Assembly: GCA_965229005.1 (NCBI GenBank)
Contig: CBDDIP010000001.1
Location: 1,178,001 to 1,242,000 of the forward strand
Reading direction: 5' to 3'
DNA length: 64,000 nt
Source of the DNA: CBDDIP01 sp965229005
Lineage (GTDB): Bacteria; Actinomycetota; Acidimicrobiia; Acidimicrobiales; Ilumatobacteraceae
Under the pieces are notes generated by a model. It saw nothing but the letters and a program-made list of their open reading frames with translations. It searched no databases and was not told where the DNA came from. Both the position numbers and the translations under genes were made by a program. This document shows positions 19,919 through 27,758 of this stretch, piece after piece. Numbering within the stretch: the first letter of the stretch is position 1; each line of letters opens with the position of its first letter.

Positions 19919-20232
19919 CCCTGGCCGGAGGGTTGGATCGTCGTTCGTTCGATCAGCGCCTCGACGACTCGCTGCTCTGTCGGGTGCTCCTCCTGGGCGC
20001 GCATCTCGCGCTGCTGCTCCACCTCGACGCGAGCCGCTTGCCATGCAGACCAGTGGCCGGACACGAGCGCCCACAGCGACAGGGCCGACACGTACTGCAC
20101 GCTCGAGATCCAGCCGGTCAGCACCGATACGGGGATCATCAACAGCCAGAAGATCGTCAGCCAGCCATTCACCCGGCGCATGAACGCCGGATTGCCTTGC
20201 ACGGAGGCCCACAACGATTTGATCATGCTCAT
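19903..20232 (-). CDS. Small membrane protein
   Basis: About 109 residues with two hydrophobic helices in the middle (WLTIFWLLMIPVSVLTGWIS and YVSALSLWALVSGHW), followed by a charged amphipathic tail. The N-terminal NPAFMRRVNGW segment suggests a conserved actinobacterial small membrane protein, but no function is assigned. The ATG at 20232 (MSMIKSLW) is chosen over an upstream Arg/Pro-rich extension. Confidence 0.6.
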   Translation of the reverse strand: MSMIKSLWASVQGNPAFMRRVNGWLTIFWLLMIPVSVLTGWISSVQYVSALSLWALVSGHWSAWQAARVEVEQQREMRAQEEHPTEQRVVEALIERTTIQPSGQGHSGM

Positions 20233-20340
20233 CGGCGCACGATGTGCCCGGGCGGCTGGCGGCACAAACGGGGTTCGGTCTGCATGGCGGGGTTCATCTG
20301 CTGCAGTCCCGCACGATCGGCGGGCGCCCCCAACACCCGC

Positions 20341-20598
20341 TCACGTCGTTCGCGCCGGGGGCGACGTCGTACTGCCCTTGCGGAACATCTCAGCGATGCG
20401 CGCACGGCGATCAGCGAGAATGGTCTGGTTCAACTCGGCACGACAGCCCCGGCAGTGCTCGCTGTCCGGTTCGTTGCCATCATGCGTGTGCTTCAACGAG
20501 CGCACCGGCTTGGGTTTCGGGGGGTAGCTCACGTCGTCTGAGATCGTCAGAGAGACCGCTTTCGTTACGTTCGCTCCTCGGTCTGCGATCGAGCCCAA
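20341..20598 (-). CDS. Small hypothetical protein with a CxxC pair
   Basis: Up to 85 residues. The C-terminal half contains HTHDGNEPDSEHCRGCRAEL, a possible single zinc knuckle or redox pair, followed by a basic helix. The start is uncertain (TTG at 20598 or an in-frame GTG further in). Codon usage is plausible, but there is no operon or motif support. Confidence 0.35.
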   Translation of the reverse strand: MGSIADRGANVTKAVSLTISDDVSYPPKPKPVRSLKHTHDGNEPDSEHCRGCRAELNQTILADRRARIAEMFRKGSTTSPPARTT

Positions 20599-21062
20599 CC
20601 TCGCGCAGGCAGTTCACCATTTGCGAAAGGTCACACGATCACCGCGGCTCGCGTGCGGGTGCCAAGCGTCCCGGGGCGCCACGCTTTCTCGTCGAGGCCG
20701 GATCACTCCAGTGGCCTTGAAGGCGGGCACGTCGCGCCATCCCGCCTGACGATCCCGACTTCGAGCGGCTCGACCGGCGTCGCAAAGACGCCGAATCACT
20801 GAACCTGCTGACCTATGCACTCACGGTCAATGCACTCACCCTGCACCTGCACCGGATCCGAACAAGCGAACTTGCCGCCGCCTGAGGTCCGCCGAGCTGC
20901 ACCTCGAGGTCGAGGCGCGCGACCGGCGGTGGGTGATCGCCGAGCGACGCTGTCACGGCACGACAGAACCGAAACGGCAGGCTCAGCAGCCGCCCGATAC
21001 CATCGACGCGCCAGGCACCGACTCGCGAAGGCGAGGTTTCTCCCACCTTTTCTTCCGGCCCC
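20599..21062. other. Gap without convincing genes, possible decayed coding sequence
   Basis: No complete gene is supported. On the plus strand about 20745-20884 reads as a coding-like stretch (DPDFERLDRRRKDAESLNLL, then TYALTVNAL) ending in TGA, without a start or family match. It may be a gene fragment. The tRNA-Lys gene follows. Confidence 0.3.
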
Positions 21063-21134
21063 GCCCCTCTAGCTCAATGGCAGAGCAGTGGACTTTTAAT
21101 CCATTGGTTCAGGGTTCGAGTCCCTGGGGGGGCA
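21063..21134 (+). tRNA. tRNA-Lys (anticodon UUU)
   Basis: A complete cloverleaf. The acceptor stem GCCCCTC pairs with GGGGGGC (one U-G wobble). The D-arm is AGCTCAATGGCAGAGCA. The anticodon stem-loop has loop CTTTTAA, giving anticodon TTT. The T-arm is CAGGG-TTCGAGT-CCCTG. The discriminator is A at 21134, and CCA is not fully encoded. Its 3' end is the integration target of the following element. Confidence 0.95.
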
Positions 21135-21136
21135 CC
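21110..21136 (+). repeat. attL core repeat (tRNA-Lys 3' end)
   Basis: A 27-bp sequence covering the T-arm and acceptor 3' strand of tRNA-Lys. It is repeated exactly at 36264-36290; the flanking bases differ on both sides, which defines the crossover region. Confidence 0.92.
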
Positions 21137-21172
21137 GCAACCACCTGGTCTGACGTGGCAGAATCAGGCCCG

Positions 21173-21193
21173 GTGATCACCGAATGATCACGG
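21173..21193 (+). promoter_or_regulatory. Putative integrase arm-type site, left end
   Basis: Two TGATCAC copies are spaced 4 nt apart (GTGATCACCGAATGATCACGG). The arrangement recurs in the same orientation near the right end at 36131-36151. Paired short repeats inside both att flanks are typical of tyrosine-integrase arm sites. Confidence 0.5.
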
Positions 21194-21862
21194 GCCATCA
21201 AGGCCCGGAATCGCGAAAGGCTCACCACGGTCGGGACCGGTGCTGCCCTGCCGCATTCGACGCGCCGGCAACGGCACGGAGAAAGGCTGCCGCCCGATCT
21301 CAACCCATGGCGAGCCGAGCAGTCGCTTTGCGTACCAGACAACGACGTAATCACCGTCGACAAGCGGCTCCGCATCGACGAAGTTCGGCGGGTAGTTGCC
21401 GATGCCGATGTACTCGCCATCCAACAGGCGCCCACGAGCCGGCTCGTGTGACGCTGCAGCGGTTCGCGCAGTGCGGCCGCTGGGCAGCACGACCTCTGCA
21501 CGTAGATCGGCGAGCTCGTGATCGCAGTCGCTGAACAAATCGAACTCGACGAGATCCGGCGCCGACGGGTGCTGGAAGACCTGCGAGCGGAAATGATCGC
21601 GGTTGCGGGACCCCTTCACGGCGCGGGCGATGGCCCGCCATCTCGTGAGGATGGCCGACGCAGCGATCCCTCCGACCGTGTAGGCGATCACCGCAGGCGT
21701 GCTTGCGCTCGCCTCGTTAGCCAGTCCTGCCGCCGCTCCAGCGCAGCCGAGGGTCACAAGCCACCGTGTGACGGTCGCGGTGCTCGAGTCGTTCACCGCC
21801 GCTTCGACATCGCGACGAAACGCGTCGAACCGACTCGTCGGTACCCGACAGTGCCCGCCCAT
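21188..21862 (-). CDS. Hypothetical membrane-associated protein of the element
   Basis: 224 residues: two short hydrophobic helices (about 33-50 and 57-72) and then a soluble, strand-rich domain (FDLFSDCDHELADLRAEVVL; later GIGNYPPNFVDAEPLVDGDY). It begins immediately after the stop codon of the AlpA-like gene (TAG then ATG), so it is cotranscribed with it from the double-palindrome switch. It is the gene closest to attL, a position often used by satellite cargo genes. No family recognised. Confidence 0.65.
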   Translation of the reverse strand: MGGHCRVPTSRFDAFRRDVEAAVNDSSTATVTRWLVTLGCAGAAAGLANEASASTPAVIAYTVGGIAASAILTRWRAIARAVKGSRNRDHFRSQVFQHPSAPDLVEFDLFSDCDHELADLRAEVVLPSGRTARTAAASHEPARGRLLDGEYIGIGNYPPNFVDAEPLVDGDYVVVWYAKRLLGSPWVEIGRQPFSVPLPARRMRQGSTGPDRGEPFAIPGLDGP

Positions 21863-22054
21863 CTATCGCCGCGCCTTCGCCCATCGTTCGATGTCGGCGC
21901 GCAGCCACAGGACGCACTTGCCCTTGTCGATGATCGGTGCAGGGAAGTCCGGTCGCCGGCGGTAGACGCTGACGCCTCGGTGGTTCGTCAGGCCGATGAT
22001 CGGGGCGACCTCCTGGGGGCCGATGAGCTCGTCGGGGTCGACCTTCGGTGCCAT
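21863..22054 (-). CDS. AlpA/MerR-like helix-turn-helix protein
   Basis: 63 residues. The winged-HTH signature LIGPQEVAPIIGLTNHRGVS, then VYRRRPDFPAPI and a C-terminal RADIERWAKARR, match the AlpA/excisionase class. These bind att or operator DNA as recombination directionality factors or activators. The ATG at 22054 has TACCAT 6 nt upstream on the minus strand, a leaderless arrangement. It reads leftward from a region holding two 13-bp palindromes that also serves a rightward operon. It could be the excisionase or the switch regulator. Confidence 0.8.
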   Translation of the reverse strand: MAPKVDPDELIGPQEVAPIIGLTNHRGVSVYRRRPDFPAPIIDKGKCVLWLRADIERWAKARR

Positions 22055-22060
22055 GATTCG

Positions 22061-22108
22061 ATGGTAGTTGACAGTGTCAAGTCCTTGACGTAACTTTGAC
22101 ACTGTCAA
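22061..22108. promoter_or_regulatory. Double-palindrome divergent operator/promoter
   Basis: Two 13-bp palindromes, TTGACAGTGTCAA (22068-22080) and TTGACACTGTCAA (22096-22108), have centres 28 bp apart and also form a perfect 14-bp inverted repeat with each other. TTGACA of the first forms a consensus -35 with TAACTT (22091-22096) at 17 nt, pointing right towards 22175. The leftward -10 box TACCAT (22061-22066) abuts the first palindrome. Confidence 0.75.
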
Positions 22109-22174
22109 CACGAAGTGACCCCGGCGCTGGTGGAACAGCCCGGGGTCTGGCCAAGTCCCCAAGGAGGACCTGAC

Positions 22175-22525
22175 ATGCCCAAGGTACCAACGACCCCGCG
22201 CGCAGTCACTGAGCCGGACGGACCATCTGACGATGAACTCCGCCAGCTCGCCGAGGCGGCCGCCGGCGCCGAGGACTTCACGGGAGCTCTCGCCTGCATC
22301 GTCTACAGCGGCACCGGCATGTACGGGGTAGAAGCGGGCGGACGCACTCTGTTGAGCGGGTGCTGCGAGGAGCTCGCCGACTTCTACGCAGCGTTCACGC
22401 CGGAGGTCGCGCTGAAGCTGCTCGCCGCGCATCGCAGGGAGATCGGGTTGGCCGAGGCGGTGGTGGGTCTGAGGTTGAGGGTTGAGCGTCTCGAGCGCCA
22501 TGTGGCTGATCGGCCCTCGTCGTGA
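22175..22525 (+). CDS. Hypothetical protein, first gene of the rightward operon
   Basis: 116 residues, start ATG 22175 with a strong AAGGAGG ribosome binding site. It has an acidic N-terminal region (SDDELRQLAEAAAGAEDFTG), a middle strand pair (ALACIVYSGTGMYGV) and a C-terminal helical segment with heptad-like spacing (AEAVVGLRLRVERLERHV). No family recognised. Its stop overlaps the start of the ImmA-like gene (GTGA), so the two are translationally coupled. Confidence 0.7.
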   Translation: MPKVPTTPRAVTEPDGPSDDELRQLAEAAAGAEDFTGALACIVYSGTGMYGVEAGGRTLLSGCCEELADFYAAFTPEVALKLLAAHRREIGLAEAVVGLRLRVERLERHVADRPSS

Positions 22526-23061
22526 CGGCGTGGCAGGACATGAGGACGCGTGTCGACGCGCTGCTCGATCAGCTCGATGCACTGATCGACGACCTGGTCG
22601 CTGTCAGCGAGTACGAGCTGCTCGTCTGGATCGCCGCGCACGTCGACGGAAGGATCGCCGATCTCCCGCCGGCGCCGAAGGATCCGTGGGCGCGTCTGCT
22701 GGCGATGCGCGACGGCTTCCCAACCGCAGCCAGCTGTGCGCTGACGCCGGCGGTGTCGTTCCAGTGGGCGGGCTGGGCCGGAGGGACGCAGCACGCGCTT
22801 GTCGAGCGGGCCCAGGGCGAGCGCTATCGGATCTCGGTCGACTGGCGATGCGGGAACCGTGCGATGCGACGTGCGGTGCTCGCTCACGAGCTCGCCCACA
22901 TCGACCTCGGCAACATCACGCACCTGGGCGCGCACTGGGACACCCACGACCGCTACCGCGACGCGAACCGCGCGAACGAGCTCGCCACCGATCTGCGCGC
23001 CGGCGAGCTGTTCGACATCGACGTCAGCCTGCTGACGGCGACCAAGCGAGCCGCGGCATGA
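22522..23061 (+). CDS. ImmA/IrrE-like metallopeptidase-type protein
   Basis: 179 residues. The HExxH zinc motif is present at His122-Glu123-Leu-Ala-His126 (VLAHELAHIDLG), followed by an acidic ANELATDL helix that could supply the third ligand. The fold and length fit ImmA/IrrE (DUF955) proteins, which cleave or inactivate phage repressors. GTG start at 22522 overlaps the preceding stop; the next gene starts in an ATGA overlap. It may control this element's own lysogeny switch, or a helper phage's repressor; both are inferences. Confidence 0.75.
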   Translation: MTAWQDMRTRVDALLDQLDALIDDLVAVSEYELLVWIAAHVDGRIADLPPAPKDPWARLLAMRDGFPTAASCALTPAVSFQWAGWAGGTQHALVERAQGERYRISVDWRCGNRAMRRAVLAHELAHIDLGNITHLGAHWDTHDRYRDANRANELATDLRAGELFDIDVSLLTATKRAAA

Positions 23062-23291
23062 CCCGCGGTCGGAAGCCGTCCCCACGCCTGCCGTTCGAGC
23101 CGTTGGAGCGCCTCTACGCGGCGACGCACGGTCGCAACGCGTGCGCGATGGCCCGTCGTGTCGGCATTGACCGACAAGCGGTCTACCGAGGTCGCACGGA
23201 CGGCCTGAGCGAGGCGTTGGCGGACCGCTGGGCGGTTGCGCTCGGCTGGCATCCGGCCGAGGTCTGGGGCGCCGCCTGGTGGTCGCTGTGA
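23058..23291 (+). CDS. Small DNA-binding-like protein
   Basis: 77 residues. A basic N-terminus is followed by MARRVGIDRQAVYRGRTDGL, a helix-turn-helix-like segment, and a Trp-rich end (ALADRWAVALGWHPAEVWGA). The pattern resembles small phage HTH proteins that choose between positions by residue number alone, so the assignment is weak. It is coupled on both sides: ATGA to the ImmA-like gene and GTGA to the next gene. Confidence 0.65.
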   Translation: MTRGRKPSPRLPFEPLERLYAATHGRNACAMARRVGIDRQAVYRGRTDGLSEALADRWAVALGWHPAEVWGAAWWSL

Positions 23292-23503
23292 TCCGCTGCA
23301 TGGCGTGCCTGGTGGTGTTCTCCGAGCCGGACGACTACCTCGGCCACCGCGGCTGCTGCCACGCCAGCAGGCGGGCGCAGCAGCCCCGTCAGGTGGCGTT
23401 GCCGCCGGCCGACTGGTCGATGGTGCTCGCGGTCCTCGACGGCGCCGACTTCGCCCCGTTGGCCGAGCTGGCGTCGCGCGTCAGGGTGCAGCTCGGCTCG
23501 TAG
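23288..23503 (+). CDS. Small zinc-finger-like protein
   Basis: About 71 residues from GTG 23288, overlapping the previous stop. The N-terminus has CMAC, then HRGCCH about 17 residues later, a C2HC-like zinc knuckle. The rest is helical with no other motif. It ends the rightward operon; the convergent leftward operon ends 50 nt further on. Confidence 0.6.
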   Translation: MIRCMACLVVFSEPDDYLGHRGCCHASRRAQQPRQVALPPADWSMVLAVLDGADFAPLAELASRVRVQLGS

Positions 23504-23553
23504 CGTGGACGGTGGGTGCGCTCCTGGATCCCGCCTCCGGTGAGCGCACCCAC

Positions 23554-23961
23554 CTATCCGCCGTACGTCGTTGAGAGCGAGATGCACCACTGGTGCGGCT
23601 CGAGGCGCACGCCGGGCGGGACTGGGCGCCGGAAGAGCATGAAGCCCTTCTCTCCCCAGTTGTTCCAGTTCGACTGCTTGTCGAACACGGTGATGAGCTG
23701 CCAGCCGGTTTCGCCGGCGGCGCCGAGCACGGCTGCCATGCGTTCGTAGGCGGAGAACAGCCCGATGTTGATCACGCCGAACTGCCAGCGGCAGTGACCC
23801 TCGCCGAGGTAGGGCTCCTCATAGGTTTCGCCATTCGCTGAGACGTGGTCGGTCCATCGGCTGCCGTCGTGGTACCGAAGGCGCCCGGGGAGTGACGGGT
23901 CGGGCTTCCAGCCCTGCGCAGTGTCGACGTCCTCAGTCTTCGGTGGCTCCAGGGTGGTCAT
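23554..23961 (-). CDS. DUF2510-domain protein
   Basis: 135 residues. Residues 18-40 (GWKPDPSLPGRLRYHDGSRW, then TDHV) match the short Trp/Asp-rich DUF2510 domain common at the N-terminus of actinobacterial proteins. The remainder is a globular domain rich in Trp and Gly (NWNNWGEKGFMLFRR). It is the last gene of the leftward operon, 21 nt after the LamG repeat protein. Its role in the element is unknown; a surface- or particle-associated role is possible. Confidence 0.7.
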   Translation of the reverse strand: MTTLEPPKTEDVDTAQGWKPDPSLPGRLRYHDGSRWTDHVSANGETYEEPYLGEGHCRWQFGVINIGLFSAYERMAAVLGAAGETGWQLITVFDKQSNWNNWGEKGFMLFRRPVPPGVRLEPHQWCISLSTTYGG

Positions 23962-23982
23962 CGGCGAAGCGTAGGACGCGGA

Positions 23983-25428
23983 TCAGTCGGGGAGACGCGT
24001 GGTGCGAACGCCGTCGTGGCGGCTGCTGGTCCGTTGGTTGGTGCCGCGACCGGTGACTCGTTCGACATCGCCGCGAGCCGTGGCGCGGCGGCCGACGATG
24101 GCGATCGTCGCTCCTCCATCACGCGTCAGCGAGTCGGTCCCGACCGCCGTGTCGGCGAGCGGGACCGTCACCCTGATCGAGAGGCCTTCGACGACGGAGA
24201 GCGTCTCGGCCATCCCGACCGCCGCACGTGCGGTCAAGGTGTCGACACCGGTCGCTGCATCGGCCAGCGGTGCGGAGACGCCGACAGCCATGCCGTCGGC
24301 GCCGGTGCCGGTATCGGTCGCCGTCGCGGTAGCTGCGACAGCGAGGGCGTCGGTTCCGTTCCCTGTCTCGCCGAGCGGGACGGCGACACCGAGTGCGAGG
24401 GAGTCGCTGCCGCTGCCGACGTCGTCGAGCGCCTTCGAGGCCGTGCCTCCACCTGTGTCGACGGTGAGCGCATCGGTGCCCGCTCCCACTTCGGTCAGCG
24501 GGACCGACACGACGACGGTCAGGCTGTCGACCGCTGTGGCCGCATCGCCCATCCCGATCGCGGTGGACACGGCGAGTGAGTCGCTGCCAGTGCCGGTGTC
24601 GGACACGGGCGCGACGGTGGACACGGCGAGTGTGTCCGTGCCGGAGCCTGCGTCGGGCCCAAGCCCTGCGGCAACCGCCACGGTGAGGGCGTCTGTGCCG
24701 GATCCGGTGTCGGAGAGGCTGATCGGGGTCGCTGCCCCCGAGATGACCTGCGTTTCGAGGATCGCGTGGCCGTAGCCGAGGATGCCCGAGAGTGTGGAGA
24801 CGGTCGGCGCGCCGTCGCGAGTGTCTTCGTGCGAGGTGCCAACCCAGTCGCGCACCAGCATCGAAGTCGTCGCCTGGTCGAAGATCCACAGGCTCGCAGG
24901 CCCGGACGTGAGCCATGCAGCGAGCGATGAAGCGAGCGACTCGACCTGAGCGTCCGACAGGATCGTGCTGTAGGTGGCGAGCGCTTGGCACTGGTGCGTG
25001 CCGGTCGAGAATGCGCCGGTGTAGAAGTGGCCGCTGGCGCCTATCGCGGTCGCGTTGCCCGCTGCGGCGGTACCGGCAGAGTGCGTCCACACCCCTGTGG
25101 AGAACACGTACTTGTGGAACCGCGGCGTCGCCGAGCCAGAGGCCTTCGACATCGCGATCAGTGTCCAGTCGTCGCCAGTCGTGACCGTGAAAGCCGACTC
25201 CGTGAAGCCGGCGGCGGTGTCCTCGTAGTAGTAGAGCAGCCCGGACGAGACGGTGATGCCGAATCCGGCGAGGTAGGTACCGCCCGTGTTGGTTGTGCCG
25301 AGGAACTCGAGGTCGCCGGCCGTCGAGACTCTGACGATGGCGGCGATCGTCATGTCCGCGAAATTGAAGGCGGTCTGAGCGCCGACGTCGAGGTTGACGT
25401 AGTCGCCCGGGGCGAAGTTGATCGGCAT
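23983..25428 (-). CDS. LamG/concanavalin-like minor structural protein with 18-residue repeats
   Basis: 481 residues. Residues 1-200 form a LamG/concanavalin-A-like jelly roll (MTIAAIVRV, GLLYYYEDTAAG, GDDWTLIAMSKA, GHFYTGAFS), a domain frequent in actinophage minor tail proteins. Residues about 239-442 consist of 11 imperfect repeats near 18 residues, consensus SDTGSGTDSLAVSVAVPL. A basic tail (RRATARGDVERVTGRGTNQR) ends the protein. It starts in an ATGA overlap with the preceding small gene, downstream of the tape-measure gene. That position suits a tail-tip or host-recognition protein. Confidence 0.75.
   Translation of the reverse strand: MPINFAPGDYVNLDVGAQTAFNFADMTIAAIVRVSTAGDLEFLGTTNTGGTYLAGFGITVSSGLLYYYEDTAAGFTESAFTVTTGDDWTLIAMSKASGSATPRFHKYVFSTGVWTHSAGTAAAGNATAIGASGHFYTGAFSTGTHQCQALATYSTILSDAQVESLASSLAAWLTSGPASLWIFDQATTSMLVRDWVGTSHEDTRDGAPTVSTLSGILGYGHAILETQVISGAATPISLSDTGSGTDALTVAVAAGLGPDAGSGTDTLAVSTVAPVSDTGTGSDSLAVSTAIGMGDAATAVDSLTVVVSVPLTEVGAGTDALTVDTGGGTASKALDDVGSGSDSLALGVAVPLGETGNGTDALAVAATATATDTGTGADGMAVGVSAPLADAATGVDTLTARAAVGMAETLSVVEGLSIRVTVPLADTAVGTDSLTRDGGATIAIVGRRATARGDVERVTGRGTNQRTSSRHDGVRTTRLPD
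24103..24714 (-). repeat. Coding tandem repeats (11 x about 54 bp)
   Basis: Eleven degenerate 18-codon units (one of 19 and one of 23 codons), each with a conserved Asp-x-Leu-x-Val core preceded by D-x-G-x-G. The units differ at third positions and elsewhere, so the array is old rather than recently expanded. Confidence 0.8.
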
Positions 25429-25610
25429 CAGTCAGCGACCACGGCGCTGAACTGGAGACCTTCGGCGACGCGATTCGCCTCGGCTGGCGTGCACGCGAAG
25501 CGGCTGATCTGCCCATCGTGCTCGAACTCGAGGACGACGTAGGCCCTACCCTGACCGACGCTGTGTCGAACCGAGATCGATGCCGGGATGATGAAGGTCT
25601 TCGGGTTCAT
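25428..25610 (-). CDS. Small hypothetical protein (60 aa)
   Basis: 60 residues, starting MNPKTFIIPASISVRHSVGQ, with beta strands (AYVVLEFEHDGQISRFAC) and a helix (TPAEANRVAEGLQFSAV). ATGA overlaps at both ends couple it to the preceding 96-aa gene and the following LamG gene, which supports it strongly as real. It may be a small tail or chaperone protein; no family recognised. Confidence 0.7.
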   Translation of the reverse strand: MNPKTFIIPASISVRHSVGQGRAYVVLEFEHDGQISRFACTPAEANRVAEGLQFSAVVAD

Positions 25611-25897
25611 TGTTCGGGACGAAGCGCGTTCGACGTTGCGGTGAGGAGGGCGTGCACGTGCTCGGCGAGCTCGCGCAGTCCGTCGTCGGACGTGTCCTCC
25701 ATGTGCTGCATCACGACAGCACTCACGACGACCTTGGCGAGTAGCTGGACGTCAAGCGCCGGATTCGGGCCCAGGACGACCGCGTTGATCGCTGCCAGCA
25801 AATCCACCTCGGCGGCTGTGTCGAATAGGGCGGCCTGACGCAGAAGCGACCCGACACGGATGACTGCCTCGTTGTACTGCTCGGGCGTGGGGTCCAT
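25607..25897 (-). CDS. Small helical hypothetical protein
   Basis: 96 residues from ATG 25897, which has GAGGAGG immediately upstream; the in-frame ATG at 25921 would place the start inside the tape-measure gene. The sequence is mostly helical and acidic (PEQYNEAVIRVGSLLRQAAL; later ELAEHVHALLTAT). It starts 1 nt after the tape-measure stop. Function unknown. Confidence 0.7.
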   Translation of the reverse strand: MDPTPEQYNEAVIRVGSLLRQAALFDTAAEVDLLAAINAVVLGPNPALDVQLLAKVVVSAVVMQHMEDTSDDGLRELAEHVHALLTATSNALRPEQ

Positions 25898-25898
25898 C

Positions 25899-27758
25899 TC
25901 AGCCTCCTCTCCTGATTGCATCGGTTTCGCGCACGAGCCTGGTGAGCGTCTGCCGGTCTTTCAGGAACCTGTCCAGTTGCTGCATCAGCGCCTGATCGCC
26001 GTAGATGTTGCCTGCGACGTTGAGGTGCAGTTGCACCTGGAGACCGTCGTCACCGACGCCGAGGCGACGCAACTGGTCGCGGTTGGCCACGGTGCCGTCA
26101 GTCTTCGGAATGAACAGCTCGGTCGACGGGGACATCAGGCCACCGCGGTCGCCGACGATCAGCGCCTGACCGGCGCGACCACCGCCGCCGCCAGCACGCG
26201 GGTAGGCGGTCTTCACGTTGCCGTCCCATCCTCCGGGCCACGGCGCGTAGCTGGCGTCGGCGACGGTCGCCGAGCGCTCGCCCTTCTGCAGGTACGTCGT
26301 CGTGATGGTGGTGTTCACGTTGGCCTTGATGCCGTTCAGATCGGCGATGTACCCCTCGAGGAACGTGCGCAGCGGCGAGCCGGGTTCGAGGGTGCTGGTG
26401 ACGTTCTGCAGCGACTCGACCTGTCGGGCTATGCCTTCGCTGGAGTCGATCGCGGCGCCGTTCAGGGTGGCGTAGTCGGCCGAGGCGTTGAGGATGCTGT
26501 CCGCCGCGTTGTCGACAGCAGCCTGCTGAGCTTCGGCGCTCGCCTTCGAATCGGCCAACGTGGCGTTCATCGCCGCGATGTCCTGGCCGGCGTCACGCGC
26601 GGCCCGCGCATACCGGTACTTGTTGTCGACCGCCGACCTCTCCGCCTCGTAGGCGGCCTCGAGGGCGTCCGTCTGGCGTTCCAGGGCGGTGCGTTGGGCG
26701 TCGGTCGCGTCGGCAGCGCGCTTCGCTGCCGCGGCGCCGTTGTCGACCGCGGTGGTGTTGTCCTTGACCGCGTCGCCATAGACGTCGACGCTCGTTGCCG
26801 CGTCCTTGTTGGCCTGCGCGTAGGAGCCGGCCGCCTCGACCGCCGCGAAGAGCACCTGGGTGCGTTCGGCCTCGCTGAGCTTCGATGCCGCGGTCGACGA
26901 CTTCCACTCCTCGATGGCAGGTCCGCCACCCTCGATGATCTTGAAGAAGTCGTCGGCGGTCATCCCGGCCTTGTGCAGAACGGGTGTCAGATCCTTGACG
27001 TCGCCGGTGATCGGCTGGATCCATTCGATGCGCCGGTTCTTCGTCCACAGGTCGACGATCGCCGTCGTCGCGTCCTCGGCCTCGAGGAGCGCGTCGGTGT
27101 AGTCCTCGACCTGGTCCTTCTTCCAGGCGTCGATCTTCGCCGCCTTGCCGAGCTCGTCGGTGATGCCCTTGATCACCAACGACACCGCGCCGAGGGCCAG
27201 ACCTCCTGCGAGCATCTTCTTCAGGCTGACGCCGCCCTCGGCGCCGTACTCGACGAACTGCGAGATCGCCATGTTCAACGGCCCGAACGCGCCCGCCACA
27301 CCGGGCAGCTCCTGCGCGGCGTTGCCGGCGAAGTTGGCGACCACCGACCGCGACTGATCAGCCTTCGTGCTGGTCTTGTCGAACTCGTCGCCGACGTTGC
27401 GCACCATCGGCGCGACGCTGTCCATCTTGCGGACCACGTCGGCCGCGGCCTCGACGTTCTCCTCGACCGCCTTGGCGGAGAGTCCGAGCTGCTTGAAGTC
27501 GGCGATGATCGCGTCGACGCCGCCGGCCTTCGCCGCGAGCTCGGGGCCGAGCGCGTTGCCGAGGGCCTCGGCGGCTGCGGCGTTGTCGTGCAGCTCGGCC
27601 TCGAGGTGATCGGCGACCGACATCAGCGCGGAGAGCTTTTGCTTGGCGACGTCGTCGAGCTCGTCGCCGAGCTCACCGGCGGCCTTGCTCGTCTTCTTCA
27701 GGTCGCTCTCGACCTTGCCCAGGCCGTCGAGCTTGAGGGTCGCCTTGAGGTCAGCCAA
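25899..27758 (-). CDS. Tape-measure-like tail protein
   Basis: About 619 residues, long and helical. The N-terminal coiled regions are Ala/Lys/Asp-rich. A hydrophobic stretch (about 150-180: MLAGGLALGAVSLVIKGI) is followed by a second coiled region (YEAERSAVDNKYRYARAARD) and a Gly-rich linker (RAGGGGGRAGQALIVGDRGG). The C-terminus ends in a conserved SPSTELFIPKTDGT segment typical of actinophage tape measures. The TTG at 27758 overlaps the preceding stop and follows GGGAGGAAG; an ATG at 27788 is the alternative. By the usual 0.15 nm per residue, the tail would be near 90 nm. Confidence 0.82.
   Translation of the reverse strand: MADLKATLKLDGLGKVESDLKKTSKAAGELGDELDDVAKQKLSALMSVADHLEAELHDNAAAAEALGNALGPELAAKAGGVDAIIADFKQLGLSAKAVEENVEAAADVVRKMDSVAPMVRNVGDEFDKTSTKADQSRSVVANFAGNAAQELPGVAGAFGPLNMAISQFVEYGAEGGVSLKKMLAGGLALGAVSLVIKGITDELGKAAKIDAWKKDQVEDYTDALLEAEDATTAIVDLWTKNRRIEWIQPITGDVKDLTPVLHKAGMTADDFFKIIEGGGPAIEEWKSSTAASKLSEAERTQVLFAAVEAAGSYAQANKDAATSVDVYGDAVKDNTTAVDNGAAAAKRAADATDAQRTALERQTDALEAAYEAERSAVDNKYRYARAARDAGQDIAAMNATLADSKASAEAQQAAVDNAADSILNASADYATLNGAAIDSSEGIARQVESLQNVTSTLEPGSPLRTFLEGYIADLNGIKANVNTTITTTYLQKGERSATVADASYAPWPGGWDGNVKTAYPRAGGGGGRAGQALIVGDRGGLMSPSTELFIPKTDGTVANRDQLRRLGVGDDGLQVQLHLNVAGNIYGDQALMQQLDRFLKDRQTLTRLVRETDAIRRGG

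Noticed and set aside
24103..24714. CRISPR array
   Set aside because: The repeats are degenerate, in frame, lack spacer-repeat structure and encode an 18-residue protein motif. No other CRISPR-like array was seen in the window.
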